A stretch of 64,000 nucleotides of DNA from Caulobacteraceae bacterium (GCA_019748095.1 JAIEQA010000032.1:1-64000); one strand, 5' to 3'. Positions 28,366-37,825 are shown, numbered from the stretch's first letter. Made by a program: numbers and translations. Notes: generated by a model not told the origin, from the sequence alone.

Positions 28366-29196
28366 TCACGCTGCGAGGCGACGCCGTTCGCGCCCCACGA
28401 CTTCCTTGGCCAGCCGCAGATAGGCCTGGCTGCCGGTGCATTTCAGATCATAGATCAGGACAGGCTTGCCGAATGACGGAGCCTCCGACACCCGCACATT
28501 CCGGGGAATGACGGCCTCATAGACCTTGTCGCCGAAATGGGCCCGGACGTCCGCCGCCACCTGTCCCGACAGGGCGTTGCGGCGATCGAACATGGTCAGG
28601 ACCAGACCCTGGATCTCCAGCGTCGGATTCAACGATTGACGCACCATCTCGATGGTCTTCATCAACTGTGTAAGCCCCTCGAGGGCGAAGAACTCGCACT
28701 GCAGCGGGACAAGCACCCCGTCGGCCGCCGCCATCGCGTTCAGCGTCAGCAGGTTCAGCGACGGCGGACAGTCGATCAGCACATAGTCATACGCGGTATG
28801 GCCGTCCTGCCCCTGCGCGGCCAGCGCGTCGCGAAGCCGGAACGACCGGCGATCGGCCTGGCTCAGTTCGATCTCGACCCCCGACATGTCGTGATCGGCC
28901 GGGATGATATCCAGCCCCGGCACCGCCGTCTTCACCGCCGCATCGTGAACCGACCGCCCATCAACAATGACGTCATAAATGGTTATCCGACGTGTTTCAC
29001 GTGGAACACCCAGACCGGTCGAGGCATTGCCCTGCGGATCCATGTCCACGATCAGCACCTTCTCCCCGATCGCGGCCAGGGCCGTGCCCAGATTGATCGC
29101 GGTCGTCGTCTTGCCGACCCCGCCCTTCTGGTTCGACACCGCCAGCACGCGGGGCGGCCGTCGACCGTCAGGCCGGACCGGGGATGTCTGGGTCAT
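28366..29196 (-). CDS. parA: Chromosome partitioning ATPase ParA
   Basis: Deviant Walker ATPase whose gradient pulls the ParB-parS complex to the new pole. Walker A is SNQKGGVGKTTTAIN, followed by VLIVDMDPQGNASTGLG and YDYVLIDCPPSLNLLT. I choose ATG 29196 (MTQTSPVRPDG), giving 276 residues and ending just clear of rsmG. The ORF-track start is a GTG at 29220 that would overlap rsmG by 23 bases. Codons for GVPRET carry a near-perfect parS site, so ParB may load inside this gene. Gene order parB-parA-rsmG-mnmG-mnmE on the minus strand is the usual origin-side arrangement. Confidence 0.96.
   Translation of the reverse strand: MTQTSPVRPDGRRPPRVLAVSNQKGGVGKTTTAINLGTALAAIGEKVLIVDMDPQGNASTGLGVPRETRRITIYDVIVDGRSVHDAAVKTAVPGLDIIPADHDMSGVEIELSQADRRSFRLRDALAAQGQDGHTAYDYVLIDCPPSLNLLTLNAMAAADGVLVPLQCEFFALEGLTQLMKTIEMVRQSLNPTLEIQGLVLTMFDRRNALSGQVAADVRAHFGDKVYEAVIPRNVRVSEAPSFGKPVLIYDLKCTGSQAYLRLAKEVVGRERRRLAA
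28993..29008. promoter_or_regulatory. parS site within parA (one mismatch)
   Basis: TGTTTCACGTGGAACA matches the ParB-binding palindrome TGTTTCACGTGAAACA at 15 of 16 positions. It lies within the parA coding sequence. Confidence 0.8.
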
Positions 29197-29197
29197 G

Positions 29198-29827
29198 CTA
29201 ACCACGGTGTTGATTCCCACGGGGACGGAGGCTCCGGACGGTGACGATACGGCCGCGCGGATCGCTCCGCGATACCGTCAAGCCTGCATCCACTTGCCAG
29301 ACCCGAGCCGCCTCCCGCAACTCAGCCTCGGCCTTCTCTCCCTTGAGAAACAGACCTTGTGCACCGCGCTTGAGATACGGCTGTGCATAACCCAGCAGTT
29401 TGTCGAGCGGGGCCACGGCCCGGGCGGTCACCACGTCGACCGTGATCGCCTGGGCCTCGGCCCGGCCCCAGACCACCTTCGCCGGCAGGGCCAGGTCATC
29501 GACGACCGTCTGCAGAAACCGGCAACGCTTCTGGAGGGAATCGATCAACCAGACCGTCGCGCCTAGCCGGTCCTTCAGCAGGATCGCCAGCACCACCCCG
29601 GGGAAACCGGCCCCGGCCCCGATGTCCGCCCAGGTCCGCGCTTCGCCGGCCAGGTCCAGCAACTGGGCCGAATCCCACGCATGGCGGTTCCAGAAATCCG
29701 GCAGGCTGTCAGGCCCGACCAGGTTCATCACCGCATTGGCCTCGGTCAGCAAAATGCGAAACCGCTCCAGCTCGGCCATCCGCTCCGGCGTCGCGCCCGT
29801 CAGGGCCTGAAACTCATCCGCGGTCAT
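29198..29827 (-). CDS. rsmG: 16S rRNA (guanine527-N7)-methyltransferase RsmG
   Basis: SAM-dependent methyltransferase (formerly GidB) that modifies G527 of 16S rRNA. Loss of it gives low-level streptomycin resistance in other bacteria. The 209-residue protein carries the SAM motif WADIGAGAGFPGVVLAILL, preceded by RHAWDSAQLLDL. VWLIDSLQKRCRFLQTVVDDL and DVVTARAVAPLDKLLGYAQPYLKRGAQGLFLKG are family motifs. The start overlaps the mnmG stop at 29827, so the two are translationally coupled. The stop is 1 base before the preferred parA start. Confidence 0.95.
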   Translation of the reverse strand: MTADEFQALTGATPERMAELERFRILLTEANAVMNLVGPDSLPDFWNRHAWDSAQLLDLAGEARTWADIGAGAGFPGVVLAILLKDRLGATVWLIDSLQKRCRFLQTVVDDLALPAKVVWGRAEAQAITVDVVTARAVAPLDKLLGYAQPYLKRGAQGLFLKGEKAEAELREAARVWQVDAGLTVSRSDPRGRIVTVRSLRPRGNQHRG

Positions 29828-31704
29828 CAGGCGGCGACCGCGGCCTTCTTCACATGCGACAGCAGGGCCGTCAGGGCCCCCGGGGTCACCCCCTCGATCC
29901 GGCCGGCCTGGCCCAGGGTGCGGGGCTGGACCCGGGCCAGCTTCTCACGCACCTCGTTCGACAGCCCGCCGATCGCCGCATAGTCGATCCCGGCCGGAAG
30001 CGTCAGCGCCTCTTCGCGACGCAAGGCCTCCGCGTCCGCGGTCTGCCGGTCCAGATATCCGGCATAGCCGGCGTCGATCTCGACCTGCTCCCGCACCGCC
30101 GGGGTCCAGCCGGCAATCTCCGGATAGGCCACCTCGAACCTGGACAGATCGACGCCCGGATAGGCGAGGAGGTCCCGCATGGATCGGCGCTGCCCATCGG
30201 CATTGACCGGCACGCCCAGGGCCTGGGCCTGATTGGGCGTGAACCGCGTGTCCCGGACCAGGGCCGTCGCGGCCTCAAGCGCTGCCGCCTTGGCCCCGAA
30301 CACCGCTGCCCGCGCCCCGGACACGATCCCGGCCTCGATTCCGAGAGGGGTCAACCGTTGATCCGCATTGTCGGCCCGAAGGGTCAACCGGTACTCGGCC
30401 CGGCTGGTGAACATCCGGTAGGGCTCGGTCACACCGCGTGTGACCAGATCGTCGATCATCACCCCGATATAGGCCTGGTCCCGCCCCAGCACGATTTCCG
30501 CCGATCCGGCCGCCGCCCGCGCGGCGTTCAGACCCGCAATCAACCCTTGAGCGCCCGCCTCCTCATACCCGGTCGTACCGTTGATCTGACCGGCCAGATA
30601 CAGGCCTGGCCGCGACTTGACCTCGAGCGCCTGGGTCAGGGCCCGGGGATCGACAAAATCGTACTCGATCGCATAACCGAACCGGAACACCTCGACCGCT
30701 TCCAGCCCCGGCATGGTCCGCAGGAAGGCCGACTGGGTCTCGGGCGACACCGAGGTCGAGATCCCGTTCGGATAGACGGTCGGATCGTCCAGACCCTCCG
30801 GCTCCAGAAACACCTGGTGCGAGGTCTTGTCGGCGAACCGCACCACCTTGTCCTCGATCGAGGGACAATAGCGCGGCCCCCGTCCGGTCAGCCGGCCGCC
30901 GTAGACCGCGCTCTCTCCCAGATTGGCCGCGATGATGGCATGGGTCTCTTCGGTCGTGTGGGTGATGCCGCAGGCGATCTGGGGCACATCGATCCGGTCG
31001 CTCAGGAAGCTGAACGGCACGGGGTCGGCATCCGCCGCCTGCATCTCCAGCCGGTCCCAGGCGATGGTGCGACCGTCCAGCCGCGCGGGCGTCCCGGTCT
31101 TCAGCCGTCCCATCGGCAGGCCTGCGCCATAGAGATCCGCCGCCAGCCCTGTCGAAGGGGCCTCCCCATGCCGTCCGGCGGGGATCCGTTCGTCGCCGCG
31201 ATGGATGACCCCGTTCAGGAAGGTCCCCGTGGTCAGGACGACCGCGCCGGCTTTCAGATCGGCACCGTCGCCGGCGCGGACCCCGACCACCCGGTCGCCG
31301 TCCATAAGCAGGGCCTCGGCCGTCCCGGCTCTGCGGGTCAGATTGGGGGTCTGCGCCAGTTCGGCCTGCATGGCCTCGCGATACAGACGCCGGTCGATCT
31401 GGCTGCGCGGCCCGCGCACGGCCGCGCCCTTGGACCGGTTCAGCATCCGGAACTGGATGCCCGAGACATCGGCCAGCCGCCCCATCAGCCCGTCCAGGGC
31501 GTCGATCTCACGGACCAGATGGCCCTTGCCCAGGCCGCCGATGGCCGGGTTGCAGGACATTTCGCCGATCGTCTCAAGCGACTGGGTCAGCAGCAGGGTG
31601 CGCGCGCCAAAGCGGGCCGAGGCGGCGGCGGCTTCACAGCCGGCGTGGCCACCGCCGATGACGATGACGTCGAAAGAAGAAGTTGCGGACATAGTCGGGG
31701 GCAT
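29827..31704 (-). CDS. mnmG: tRNA uridine-5-carboxymethylaminomethyl modification enzyme MnmG
   Basis: FAD-dependent partner of MnmE that makes cmnm5U34 in tRNAs. The 625 residues start with the FAD fold [66 protein letters not shown] and [20 protein letters not shown] are diagnostic of MnmG. The start is ATG 31704, or the in-frame ATG at 31692 (MSATSS), closer to usual homologue starts. A perfect parS lies 34 bases upstream, between mnmG and mnmE. Confidence 0.96.
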   Translation of the reverse strand: MPPTMSATSSFDVIVIGGGHAGCEAAAASARFGARTLLLTQSLETIGEMSCNPAIGGLGKGHLVREIDALDGLMGRLADVSGIQFRMLNRSKGAAVRGPRSQIDRRLYREAMQAELAQTPNLTRRAGTAEALLMDGDRVVGVRAGDGADLKAGAVVLTTGTFLNGVIHRGDERIPAGRHGEAPSTGLAADLYGAGLPMGRLKTGTPARLDGRTIAWDRLEMQAADADPVPFSFLSDRIDVPQIACGITHTTEETHAIIAANLGESAVYGGRLTGRGPRYCPSIEDKVVRFADKTSHQVFLEPEGLDDPTVYPNGISTSVSPETQSAFLRTMPGLEAVEVFRFGYAIEYDFVDPRALTQALEVKSRPGLYLAGQINGTTGYEEAGAQGLIAGLNAARAAAGSAEIVLGRDQAYIGVMIDDLVTRGVTEPYRMFTSRAEYRLTLRADNADQRLTPLGIEAGIVSGARAAVFGAKAAALEAATALVRDTRFTPNQAQALGVPVNADGQRRSMRDLLAYPGVDLSRFEVAYPEIAGWTPAVREQVEIDAGYAGYLDRQTADAEALRREEALTLPAGIDYAAIGGLSNEVREKLARVQPRTLGQAGRIEGVTPGALTALLSHVKKAAVAA

Positions 31705-31737
31705 AGGGGAAAACGCGTTCCGGCGCCACGGCCGGTC

Positions 31738-31753
31738 TGTTTCACGTGAAACA
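31738..31753. promoter_or_regulatory. parS site between mnmE and mnmG (perfect palindrome)
   Basis: TGTTTCACGTGAAACA is a perfect 16-base palindrome identical to the consensus ParB loading site. Confidence 0.94.
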
Positions 31754-31773
31754 GAAGCGACCGCAGGGCTGAC

Positions 31774-33075
31774 CTATTTACCGATGCAGAACGTGGAGAA
31801 GACCTCGCCGAGCACATCCTCGACCCCGATTGCCCCGGTCACCCGCGCCAGCGCATCCGCCGCCTGGCGCAGATCCTCCCCGGCCAGCTCGGGGGCATCG
31901 GCCAGCCTTGCCCGGCCCGCCTTCACAGCCTCCAGCGCCTCAGTCAGTCTGCGCCGATGCCGCTCGCGGGTCACCGCCGGAAAATCCGCTCCCGACAGAT
32001 CCCGGGCCAGCCGCTCGGCGAGCCCGTCCTGAAGCGCCTTCATCCCGTCCCCGGTCACAGCGCTGACCCTATACCCCGGGCGTGCTGGCGTTCCGCCCAG
32101 ATCCGCCTTGGTCCACACGAGGAAGTCGTCGGCCCGGACAAAGTCCGCCGCGTCGCCGTCGGGATCGCTCGGGCCCCGGACCCACAGTCTCAGATCGGCA
32201 GCCTCCGCCCGCGCCCGGGCACGCCGCACGCCCTCGGCCTCCACCACATCCGCGCTCTCGCGCAATCCGGCAGTGTCGGACAGGGTCACGGCATAGCCGC
32301 CGATGTTCAGAACGGCATCAATGACGTCCCGGGTGGTGCCAGGGATCGGCGTCACAATGGCCGCTTCCCGCTCGACCAGCGCATTGAACAGCGCCGACTT
32401 CCCGGCATTGGTCTCCCCAATCAGAACGATGCGATAGCCGTCCCGCACACGCCGTCCCCGCTCCGCGTCCTCAAGCGCCGTCTCCAGATCCGCGATCAGC
32501 CGATCGAGGACGGAACCCGCGGTTGCCGCCAGATGATCGGGCACATCCTCATCGGGAAAATCGATCTCGGCCTCGACCAGCGCCAGCGCCGTCAGCAGGT
32601 CGCTACGGAAGCCGGCGTAGGTGCGTGACAGCGCTCCATCCAGCTGGGCCAGGGCCTGCGCCGTCTGCGCTGTCGTCTCGGCGTCGATCAGATCCGCCAC
32701 CGCCTCCGCCTGGGCCAGATCCATCCGGCCGTGCTGGAAGGCGCGGCGGGTAAACTCCCCGGGCTCGGCGGGCCGCACGTCGAGCGCGATCAGTGCCGAT
32801 GAGACCGCCTCGACCACCGCCCTGCCGCCGTGCAGATGCAGTTCAGCGCAGTCCTCGCCCGTGTAGCTGCGGGGACCGGGAAAGCGAAGCACCAGCGCCT
32901 GATCCAGAACCGACCCGCCGTGCTGCAACGTTCGGAGGCTGGCCATTCGCGGCGACAGACCGGGAACCCCGAGGACGCCAAGCACCCGCTCCGTCTCTCG
33001 CCCGGAGATACGGATCACCGCAATCGCTCCCCGACCCGGGGGCGTCGCGAGCGCGAAGATTGTGTCGTTCATCAT
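31774..33075 (-). CDS. mnmE: tRNA modification GTPase MnmE
   Basis: K-loop GTPase that works with MnmG on wobble uridines. I start at ATG 33075 (MMNDTIFALATPPGRGAIAV), which has AGGAG six bases upstream and gives 433 residues. The ORF-track start is 44 codons further up, inside a palindromic repeat. The N-terminal TrmE domain (GRGAIAVIRISG, CAELHLHGG, EPGEFTRRAFQHGRMDLAQAEAVADLI) is intact. The inserted G domain has GETNAGKSALFNAL, PGTTRD and DTAGLRE. The essential C-terminal CIGK is present. The P-loop reads GETNAGKS rather than the usual GxPNxGKS. Confidence 0.96.
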   Translation of the reverse strand: MMNDTIFALATPPGRGAIAVIRISGRETERVLGVLGVPGLSPRMASLRTLQHGGSVLDQALVLRFPGPRSYTGEDCAELHLHGGRAVVEAVSSALIALDVRPAEPGEFTRRAFQHGRMDLAQAEAVADLIDAETTAQTAQALAQLDGALSRTYAGFRSDLLTALALVEAEIDFPDEDVPDHLAATAGSVLDRLIADLETALEDAERGRRVRDGYRIVLIGETNAGKSALFNALVEREAAIVTPIPGTTRDVIDAVLNIGGYAVTLSDTAGLRESADVVEAEGVRRARARAEAADLRLWVRGPSDPDGDAADFVRADDFLVWTKADLGGTPARPGYRVSAVTGDGMKALQDGLAERLARDLSGADFPAVTRERHRRRLTEALEAVKAGRARLADAPELAGEDLRQAADALARVTGAIGVEDVLGEVFSTFCIGK

Positions 33076-33102
33076 CGACGTCTCCTCCCCAGCGGCAAGG
33101 CC

Positions 33103-33208
33103 GATGGGGAGGTGGCAGCGAGCCCTTTGCGAGCTGACGGAGGGGTTCTGGCCGTCAGCGAGGTCTCCTCCATCACGAAGAGAGGCCGCGTCGTGCCACC
33201 TCCCCATC
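33103..33208. repeat. Nested inverted repeat just upstream of mnmE
   Basis: GATGGGGAGGTGGCA (33103-33117) is repeated exactly in inverse orientation as TGCCACCTCCCCATC (33194-33208). Between them GCTGACGG (33133-33140) pairs with CCGTCAGC (33152-33159). The whole can fold into a nested stem and resembles dispersed palindromic elements that I recall from Caulobacterales genomes. It starts 28 bases upstream of the mnmE start codon and lies between DUF6489 and mnmE. Confidence 0.8.
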
Positions 33209-33238
33209 GCTGCGCGACAGGGAGGATACTCCGCAGGT

Positions 33239-33472
33239 TCACTTCGGTGTCGTCACCGCCGCCTGCATCAACTGGCGGAACTGTTCCTGGGCCTGGATTC
33301 CGAAGCTCGCCCAGGACTTCATCAGCTCTTCCGGCTGCATGGCCGCGAGGTTGGAGTCCATCCGTTTCTGCATCTCGGCGACCAGATGATCGTTCAGCGG
33401 CTGAACATCGGGCAGGCCGAGAAAATGCCGGGCCTCCGCCGGGGTGCAGTCGATCTCGACATTGACCTTCAT
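33239..33472 (-). CDS. DUF6489 family small protein
   Basis: A 77-residue soluble protein starting MKVNVEIDCTPAEARHFLGL, with PDVQPLNDHLVAEMQKRM next. I recognise this N-terminal pattern as the DUF6489 family of alphaproteobacteria, function unknown. The C-terminal half looks helical and amphipathic (QPEELMKSWASFGIQAQEQFRQLMQAA). A GGGAGACC ribosome-binding site precedes the ATG. It lies between a perfect parS (12 bases upstream) and the palindromic element before mnmE, within the partition-proximal cluster. Confidence 0.8.
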   Translation of the reverse strand: MKVNVEIDCTPAEARHFLGLPDVQPLNDHLVAEMQKRMDSNLAAMQPEELMKSWASFGIQAQEQFRQLMQAAVTTPK

Positions 33473-33483
33473 CGTGGTCTCCC

Positions 33484-33499
33484 TGTTTCACGTGAAACA
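33484..33499. promoter_or_regulatory. parS site between rho and DUF6489 (perfect palindrome)
   Basis: A second perfect TGTTTCACGTGAAACA, 12 bases upstream of the DUF6489 start, about 4.3 kb from the candidate origin. Confidence 0.94.
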
Positions 33500-33557
33500 T
33501 ATCAGAACGACTGCCCTCAGGCAGCCTCGCACCGCGTACGAGGCGACAGGGCCACCC

Positions 33558-34985
33558 TTATGTATTCATCGACTGGAAGAAGTCGGCGTTGTTCTTGGAC
33601 TGACGCAGCTTGTCGAGCAGGAACTCGATCGCGTCCTGCGGACCCATCGGGTTCAGGATGCGGCGCAGCACATAGGTCTTGGTCAGCTGGTCCTTCGGCG
33701 TGATCAGCTCTTCCTTGCGGGTGCCGGACTTCAGCACATCGATGGCCGGGAAGATGCGCTTGTCGGCGACCTTCCGGTCCAGCACGATCTCGGAGTTGCC
33801 GGTGCCCTTGAACTCTTCGAAGATCACCTCGTCCATCCGGCTGCCGGTGTCGATCAGCGCCGTGGCGATGATGGTCAGGCTGCCGCCCTCCTCCACGTTC
33901 CGCGCGGCACCGAAGAAGCGCTTGGGCCTCTGCAGGGCGTTGGCGTCGACGCCCCCGGTCAGGACCTTGCCCGACGAGGGAACCGTGGCGTTATAGGCCC
34001 GGCCCAGACGCGTGACCGAGTCCAGCAGGATGACGACATCCTTCTTGTGCTCGACCAGGCGTTTGGCCTTTTCGATCACCATCTCGGCCACGGCGACGTG
34101 GCGGGTGGCGGGCTCATCGAAGGTCGAGGCCACGACCTCACCCTTCACCGTGCGCTGCATGTCCGTCACTTCTTCCGGGCGCTCATCGATCAACAGGACG
34201 ATCAGCGAGACCTCGGGATGGTTGGCCTCGATCGACTTGGCGATGTTCTGCAGCATCACCGTCTTGCCGACCCGCGGCGGGGCGACGATCAGGCAACGCT
34301 GGCCCTTGCCCAGAGGCGCGACGATATCGATGACCCGACCGGAGCGGTCCCGCAGGGTGGGATCCTGGATCTCCATGATCAGCCGCTCATTGGGATACAG
34401 CGGCGTCAGGTTGTCGAAATTGACCTTGGTGCGGACCGTTTCCGGGTCCTCGAAATTGATGGTGTCGACCTTCAGCAGGGCGAAGTAACGCTCGCCCTCG
34501 CGCGGGCCGCGCACCGCGCCATGAACCGTGTCGCCCGAACGCAGGCCGAAGCGGCGGATCTGGGACGGCGAGACATAGACATCGTCCGGCCCCGGAAGAT
34601 AATTGGCATCGGGGGAGCGCAGGAAACCGAAGCCGTCGGGCAGCATTTCCAGCGTGCCCGAGGCGATGATCTCGACCTCCTCATCCGCCAGCGTCTTCAG
34701 GATGGCGAACAGCAGATCCTGTTTGCGCAGGTTGGAGGCATTCTCGATATCGAGCTGTTCTGCAAAGGCCACCAGTTCGACCGGCGACTTGTCGTTCAGC
34801 TCCTGCAGGGTGATCCGGCCGGTTGGAACGACGGACTCGCCCTCCTCCTCGGCATCGTCACCGATGTCGGCCGCAACATCGGCGTCATTGGCTCCGTCGG
34901 CCTGGGACGTATCCTGAGCCGTCGGCTCGCCGTCAGCGGGCTCGATCTCGGGCATGTCGTTCGGGGTATCGGTCACATCGGTCAT
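33558..34985 (-). CDS. rho: Transcription termination factor Rho
   Basis: Hexameric RNA helicase that ends untranslated transcripts. It has 475 residues, longer than E. coli Rho because of an acidic N-terminal extension ([20 protein letters not shown] and on through [11 protein letters not shown]). The RNA-binding cold-shock-like domain has [30 protein letters not shown]. The ATPase core has [24 protein letters not shown] (Walker A), [16 protein letters not shown] and [20 protein letters not shown]. The C-terminal R-loop SGTRKEELI is present. It follows the hemE-hemH-hemJ operon after a 229-base leader and may be separately regulated. Confidence 0.97.
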   Translation of the reverse strand: MTDVTDTPNDMPEIEPADGEPTAQDTSQADGANDADVAADIGDDAEEEGESVVPTGRITLQELNDKSPVELVAFAEQLDIENASNLRKQDLLFAILKTLADEEVEIIASGTLEMLPDGFGFLRSPDANYLPGPDDVYVSPSQIRRFGLRSGDTVHGAVRGPREGERYFALLKVDTINFEDPETVRTKVNFDNLTPLYPNERLIMEIQDPTLRDRSGRVIDIVAPLGKGQRCLIVAPPRVGKTVMLQNIAKSIEANHPEVSLIVLLIDERPEEVTDMQRTVKGEVVASTFDEPATRHVAVAEMVIEKAKRLVEHKKDVVILLDSVTRLGRAYNATVPSSGKVLTGGVDANALQRPKRFFGAARNVEEGGSLTIIATALIDTGSRMDEVIFEEFKGTGNSEIVLDRKVADKRIFPAIDVLKSGTRKEELITPKDQLTKTYVLRRILNPMGPQDAIEFLLDKLRQSKNNADFFQSMNT

Positions 34986-35214
34986 GTCGGAACTCGGGAT
35001 TCACGCCGTCCCGACCCGGCGTCAGCTGACGTCGGGCGGAGAAGGATGGGGAGGTGTGGCCTTTCGGCCGAGGGGAACGTCGGGTCCAAGAGCGGCACGG
35101 GTCCCGGGGGAACGGCCAGCGATCGGTCGACGCGGAGAGAAGGGCAGCGCCGCAAGAACGACGCCTCGCCTTTAGCCGAACCACGAACCGAGGGCGCCGG
35201 TCAAGCGTCGCGGG
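34986..35214 (-). promoter_or_regulatory. Untranslated leader between hemJ and rho
   Basis: This 229-base gap has no gene that I can support. Starting 34 bases upstream of the rho start it carries a perfect 12-base palindrome CGTCAGCTGACG (35020-35031), flanked by CCCGAC/GTCGGG, so a hairpin could form close to the ribosome-binding region. Rho is autoregulated in several bacteria by termination in its leader, so this is a plausible place for such control. That link is inference only. Confidence 0.35.
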
Positions 35215-35682
35215 TCAGAACGTCCACTCTGTCGCCACTGACAGCACCATGACAATGGCCAGGACGAACGGTACCTCATTGGTCATGCGCCAGAATTTCG
35301 ACGTCCGGACCGAGGTTCCGGCCAGAACTCGCTTGCGCTCGGCCAGCAGATATTCGTGCCAGCCGGTCAGCAACAGGACACCGACCAGTTTCGCGATCAT
35401 CCACGGCTCATGCAGGAAGCTGAAATCAGCCCCGCCGCCGCTGCGGACCCAGATCAGGGCGAGACCGAAGACCCAGGCGACGATCATCGCCGGCCGCAGG
35501 ATGATTGCGATCAGTCGGCCCTGCCAAAGTCGCAACAGCGTCCGCATCTCGCTCTTCAGCGGTTCGGGCTTATCGGCCTGTTCCGCGTCATAGGCATACA
35601 GACGGGGCAGGAACAGAAGACCGGCCATCCAGGCGATCACCGCCAGGATGTGCAGGCCCCGATCCAGATCATACCAGTTCAT
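35215..35682 (-). CDS. hemJ: Protoporphyrinogen IX oxidase HemJ
   Basis: Membrane protein that oxidises protoporphyrinogen IX to protoporphyrin IX, the step before ferrochelatase. The 155-residue product starts MNWYDLDRGLHILAVIAWMA, with GLLFLPRLYAYD next. The His in LHILAVI is the conserved haem-linked residue, and the following helix pattern is typical of UPF0093/HemJ. About four membrane segments are visible. It overlaps hemH by 4 bases in a hemE-hemH-hemJ operon, which supports the role strongly. No hemG or hemY is in the window. Confidence 0.92.
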   Translation of the reverse strand: MNWYDLDRGLHILAVIAWMAGLLFLPRLYAYDAEQADKPEPLKSEMRTLLRLWQGRLIAIILRPAMIVAWVFGLALIWVRSGGGADFSFLHEPWMIAKLVGVLLLTGWHEYLLAERKRVLAGTSVRTSKFWRMTNEVPFVLAIVMVLSVATEWTF

Positions 35683-36791
35683 GCGGCCCGCTGTTCGGCC
35701 TGGAACGGACAGGCCTTCCAGCGTCCCTGACAGCCGGGCCCGGCCGGAGCCGTTCCGGTGCGGTCGAGACTCTGGACCACCGCCTCGCCCAGGGCCCCGA
35801 TGAACAGATCGGCGATCCCGACCGCCGGCACCCGCAGATAGGGGTGAACCCCGGCCTCATGGGCCAGTTCGCCGTATTCGATATCCAGCTCGACCAAGGT
35901 CTCGATATGCTCGGACACAAAGGCGATCGGTGTGACCACCAGACCCACCCCGTCCGCACCGGCCGCAAGAATGGCGTCCGGCGTCGAGGGCCCCAGCCAT
36001 TTCAACGGTCCCACCCGGCTCTGGTAGCACAGCAGCCAGTCGCTCAGACCCGCCAGCTCGGCGACGGCCGCTACCGTCGCCTCAACCTGTTCCTGATAGG
36101 GATCGCCGTCCTTGTGCACCAGTTTCTCGGGAATGCCGTGGGCCGAGAACAGCACCCGGACCGGTCGACCCGGATAGTCACGCTCGGCTACGGCCAGCTG
36201 GTTGCGGATGCCCTCGGCCTGGGCCGCGATCCAGCCCGGTGCCCGGGGATAGCAGCAGATCGCCCGCACCCTGCCGGGGCCGGTGTAGGCGGCCTTCCAC
36301 GCCTTCAGCGACGACTGGGTCGTGGTGGTCGAGAACTGCGGATAGAGAGGCAACAGGACGACCTCGTCCGGCGCATAGGCCGCCACCGCCGCTGCGGCCT
36401 CCTCCGTCATCGGATGCCAATAACGCATCGCCATGAAGCTGCGCACCTCATCATCCGGCAGGAGCGCGGCCAGACGCGCGTCGAGTGCCGCCATCTGGGC
36501 CCGGGTCTCACCCTTCAGCGGCGATCCGCCATTGGCGTCCATCTGGGCATAGTTGGCCTGGGCGCTGGCCTCGCGCCGCGACGAGATCAGTTTCGCCAGC
36601 GGGGTCCGGAACAGACCGGGCAGGCCGATGATGGCGGGGTCATTGAACAGGTTGAACAGGAAGGGTCGGACGGACGCCGCGTCGTCCGGCCCTCCAAGGT
36701 TGAACAGCACGACGGCTACGCGGCGCGGTCCCCGCTCCGCGGCGGGAGTCGAAGGCGCTTGGATCGCGGCCGTGCCGGCGTTGCGGCTCAT
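35679..36791 (-). CDS. hemH: Ferrochelatase
   Basis: Inserts ferrous iron into protoporphyrin IX. I start at ATG 36791 (MSRNAGTAAIQAPSTPAAER), which overlaps the hemE stop in ATGA and gives 370 residues; the ORF track adds 33 spurious codons. Family motifs are VAVVLFNLGGPDDAASVRPFLFNLFND, FMAMRYWHPM, VLLPLYPQFSTTTTQSSL, VRVLFSAHGIPEKLV (catalytic His), CYQSRVGPLKWLGPST and VTPIAFVSEHIETLVELDIEY. No C-terminal Fe-S ligands are visible. Confidence 0.96.
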   Translation of the reverse strand: MSRNAGTAAIQAPSTPAAERGPRRVAVVLFNLGGPDDAASVRPFLFNLFNDPAIIGLPGLFRTPLAKLISSRREASAQANYAQMDANGGSPLKGETRAQMAALDARLAALLPDDEVRSFMAMRYWHPMTEEAAAAVAAYAPDEVVLLPLYPQFSTTTTQSSLKAWKAAYTGPGRVRAICCYPRAPGWIAAQAEGIRNQLAVAERDYPGRPVRVLFSAHGIPEKLVHKDGDPYQEQVEATVAAVAELAGLSDWLLCYQSRVGPLKWLGPSTPDAILAAGADGVGLVVTPIAFVSEHIETLVELDIEYGELAHEAGVHPYLRVPAVGIADLFIGALGEAVVQSLDRTGTAPAGPGCQGRWKACPFQAEQRAA

Positions 36792-37825
36792 TGGGCTCCG
36801 AGGCGTTTCAGGACCTGCTCGACGTGAGCGATCGGCACGTCCGGCAGGATGCCGTGGCCCAGGTTGAAGATCCATGGACCGGCACCCCATGCCTCCACAA
36901 GCTGGTCGACCCTGCGATCCAGCGCCGCACCGCCGACCCGCAGCAGCAGGGGATCCAGCGCCCCCTGGATCGGCTTGATCGCCTGGACCTCCCGGCCCCG
37001 CTGCAGCGAACAGGCCGTGTCCAGCGCAACGCCCTGCACATCGACCTCACGGGCGTACTGTGTCGCATGCAGGGCTGACCCGCGCGGAAAGCCGATCAGC
37101 GGCACCGTCACGCCCAGTTCCCGCACCCGCGCCACCAGCGCCTGATGGGGTTTCAGCACCAGCCGTTCGAACAGATCGTCCGGGAGACCCTCAGCCCAGC
37201 TCTCGAAGATCTTGAGGGCATCGGCCCCCGCGTCGGCCTGCATCTTCAGATACCAGGCGGTCGCCTCGACCAGCACCGCCAGAACCGCATCGACCTTTTC
37301 AGGCTCGGCATAGGCGTAGGACCGGGCCGTGGCCCGCTCGCCCTTGCCAATCGTATTGTGATGCCCGTCCAGCATATAGGTCGCCACCGTCCACGGCGCG
37401 CCCGCAAAGCCGATCAGGGCCCGCTCCGGCTCCAGCTGGCTACGCACCAGGCTCAGGGTCTGGCCCACCTGATGCAGGTGCTGGCCGGCCCCCTGCGCCA
37501 GCTCCCGCATATGCTCCACCGACGGCATCAGTCCCAGCCGGGGCCCCTCACCGGTCTCGAACCAGACGTCCTGGCCCAGGGCCTGGGGGATCAGCAGGAT
37601 GTCGGCAAACACGATGGCTGCGTCGAACCCGAACCGCCGCATCGGCTGCAGCGTCGCCTCGGCCGCCATCTCCGGGTTCAGGCAGAAGGCGATGAAATCC
37701 GGAGCCTGCGCCCGCAAGGCCCGATACTCGGGCAGATACCGTCCTGCCTGCCGCATGAACCAGACGGGCGGCCGGGCCAGGGTCTCGCCCTGAAGGACAC
37801 GGATCAACGACGGCGTTGTGCTCAT
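36788..37825 (-). CDS. hemE: Uroporphyrinogen decarboxylase
   Basis: Cytoplasmic enzyme that decarboxylates uroporphyrinogen III to coproporphyrinogen III. The 345-residue protein has the two family signatures, PVWFMRQAGRYLPEYR near residue 20 and IGFAGAPWTVATYMLDG in the middle. SDILLIPQALGQDVWFETGEGP-type residues are seen as FADILLIPQALGQDV. It is the first gene of hemE-hemH-hemJ on the minus strand. In Caulobacter, hemE directly flanks the replication origin and its promoter lies inside Cori; the 503-base gap on its upstream side is the equivalent region here. Confidence 0.96.
   Translation of the reverse strand: MSTTPSLIRVLQGETLARPPVWFMRQAGRYLPEYRALRAQAPDFIAFCLNPEMAAEATLQPMRRFGFDAAIVFADILLIPQALGQDVWFETGEGPRLGLMPSVEHMRELAQGAGQHLHQVGQTLSLVRSQLEPERALIGFAGAPWTVATYMLDGHHNTIGKGERATARSYAYAEPEKVDAVLAVLVEATAWYLKMQADAGADALKIFESWAEGLPDDLFERLVLKPHQALVARVRELGVTVPLIGFPRGSALHATQYAREVDVQGVALDTACSLQRGREVQAIKPIQGALDPLLLRVGGAALDRRVDQLVEAWGAGPWIFNLGHGILPDVPIAHVEQVLKRLGAQ

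Noticed and set aside
29854-31749. 631-residue plus-strand ORF
   Set aside because: Antisense shadow of mnmG.
33444-35252. 602-residue plus-strand ORF
   Set aside because: Antisense shadow of rho and its leader.
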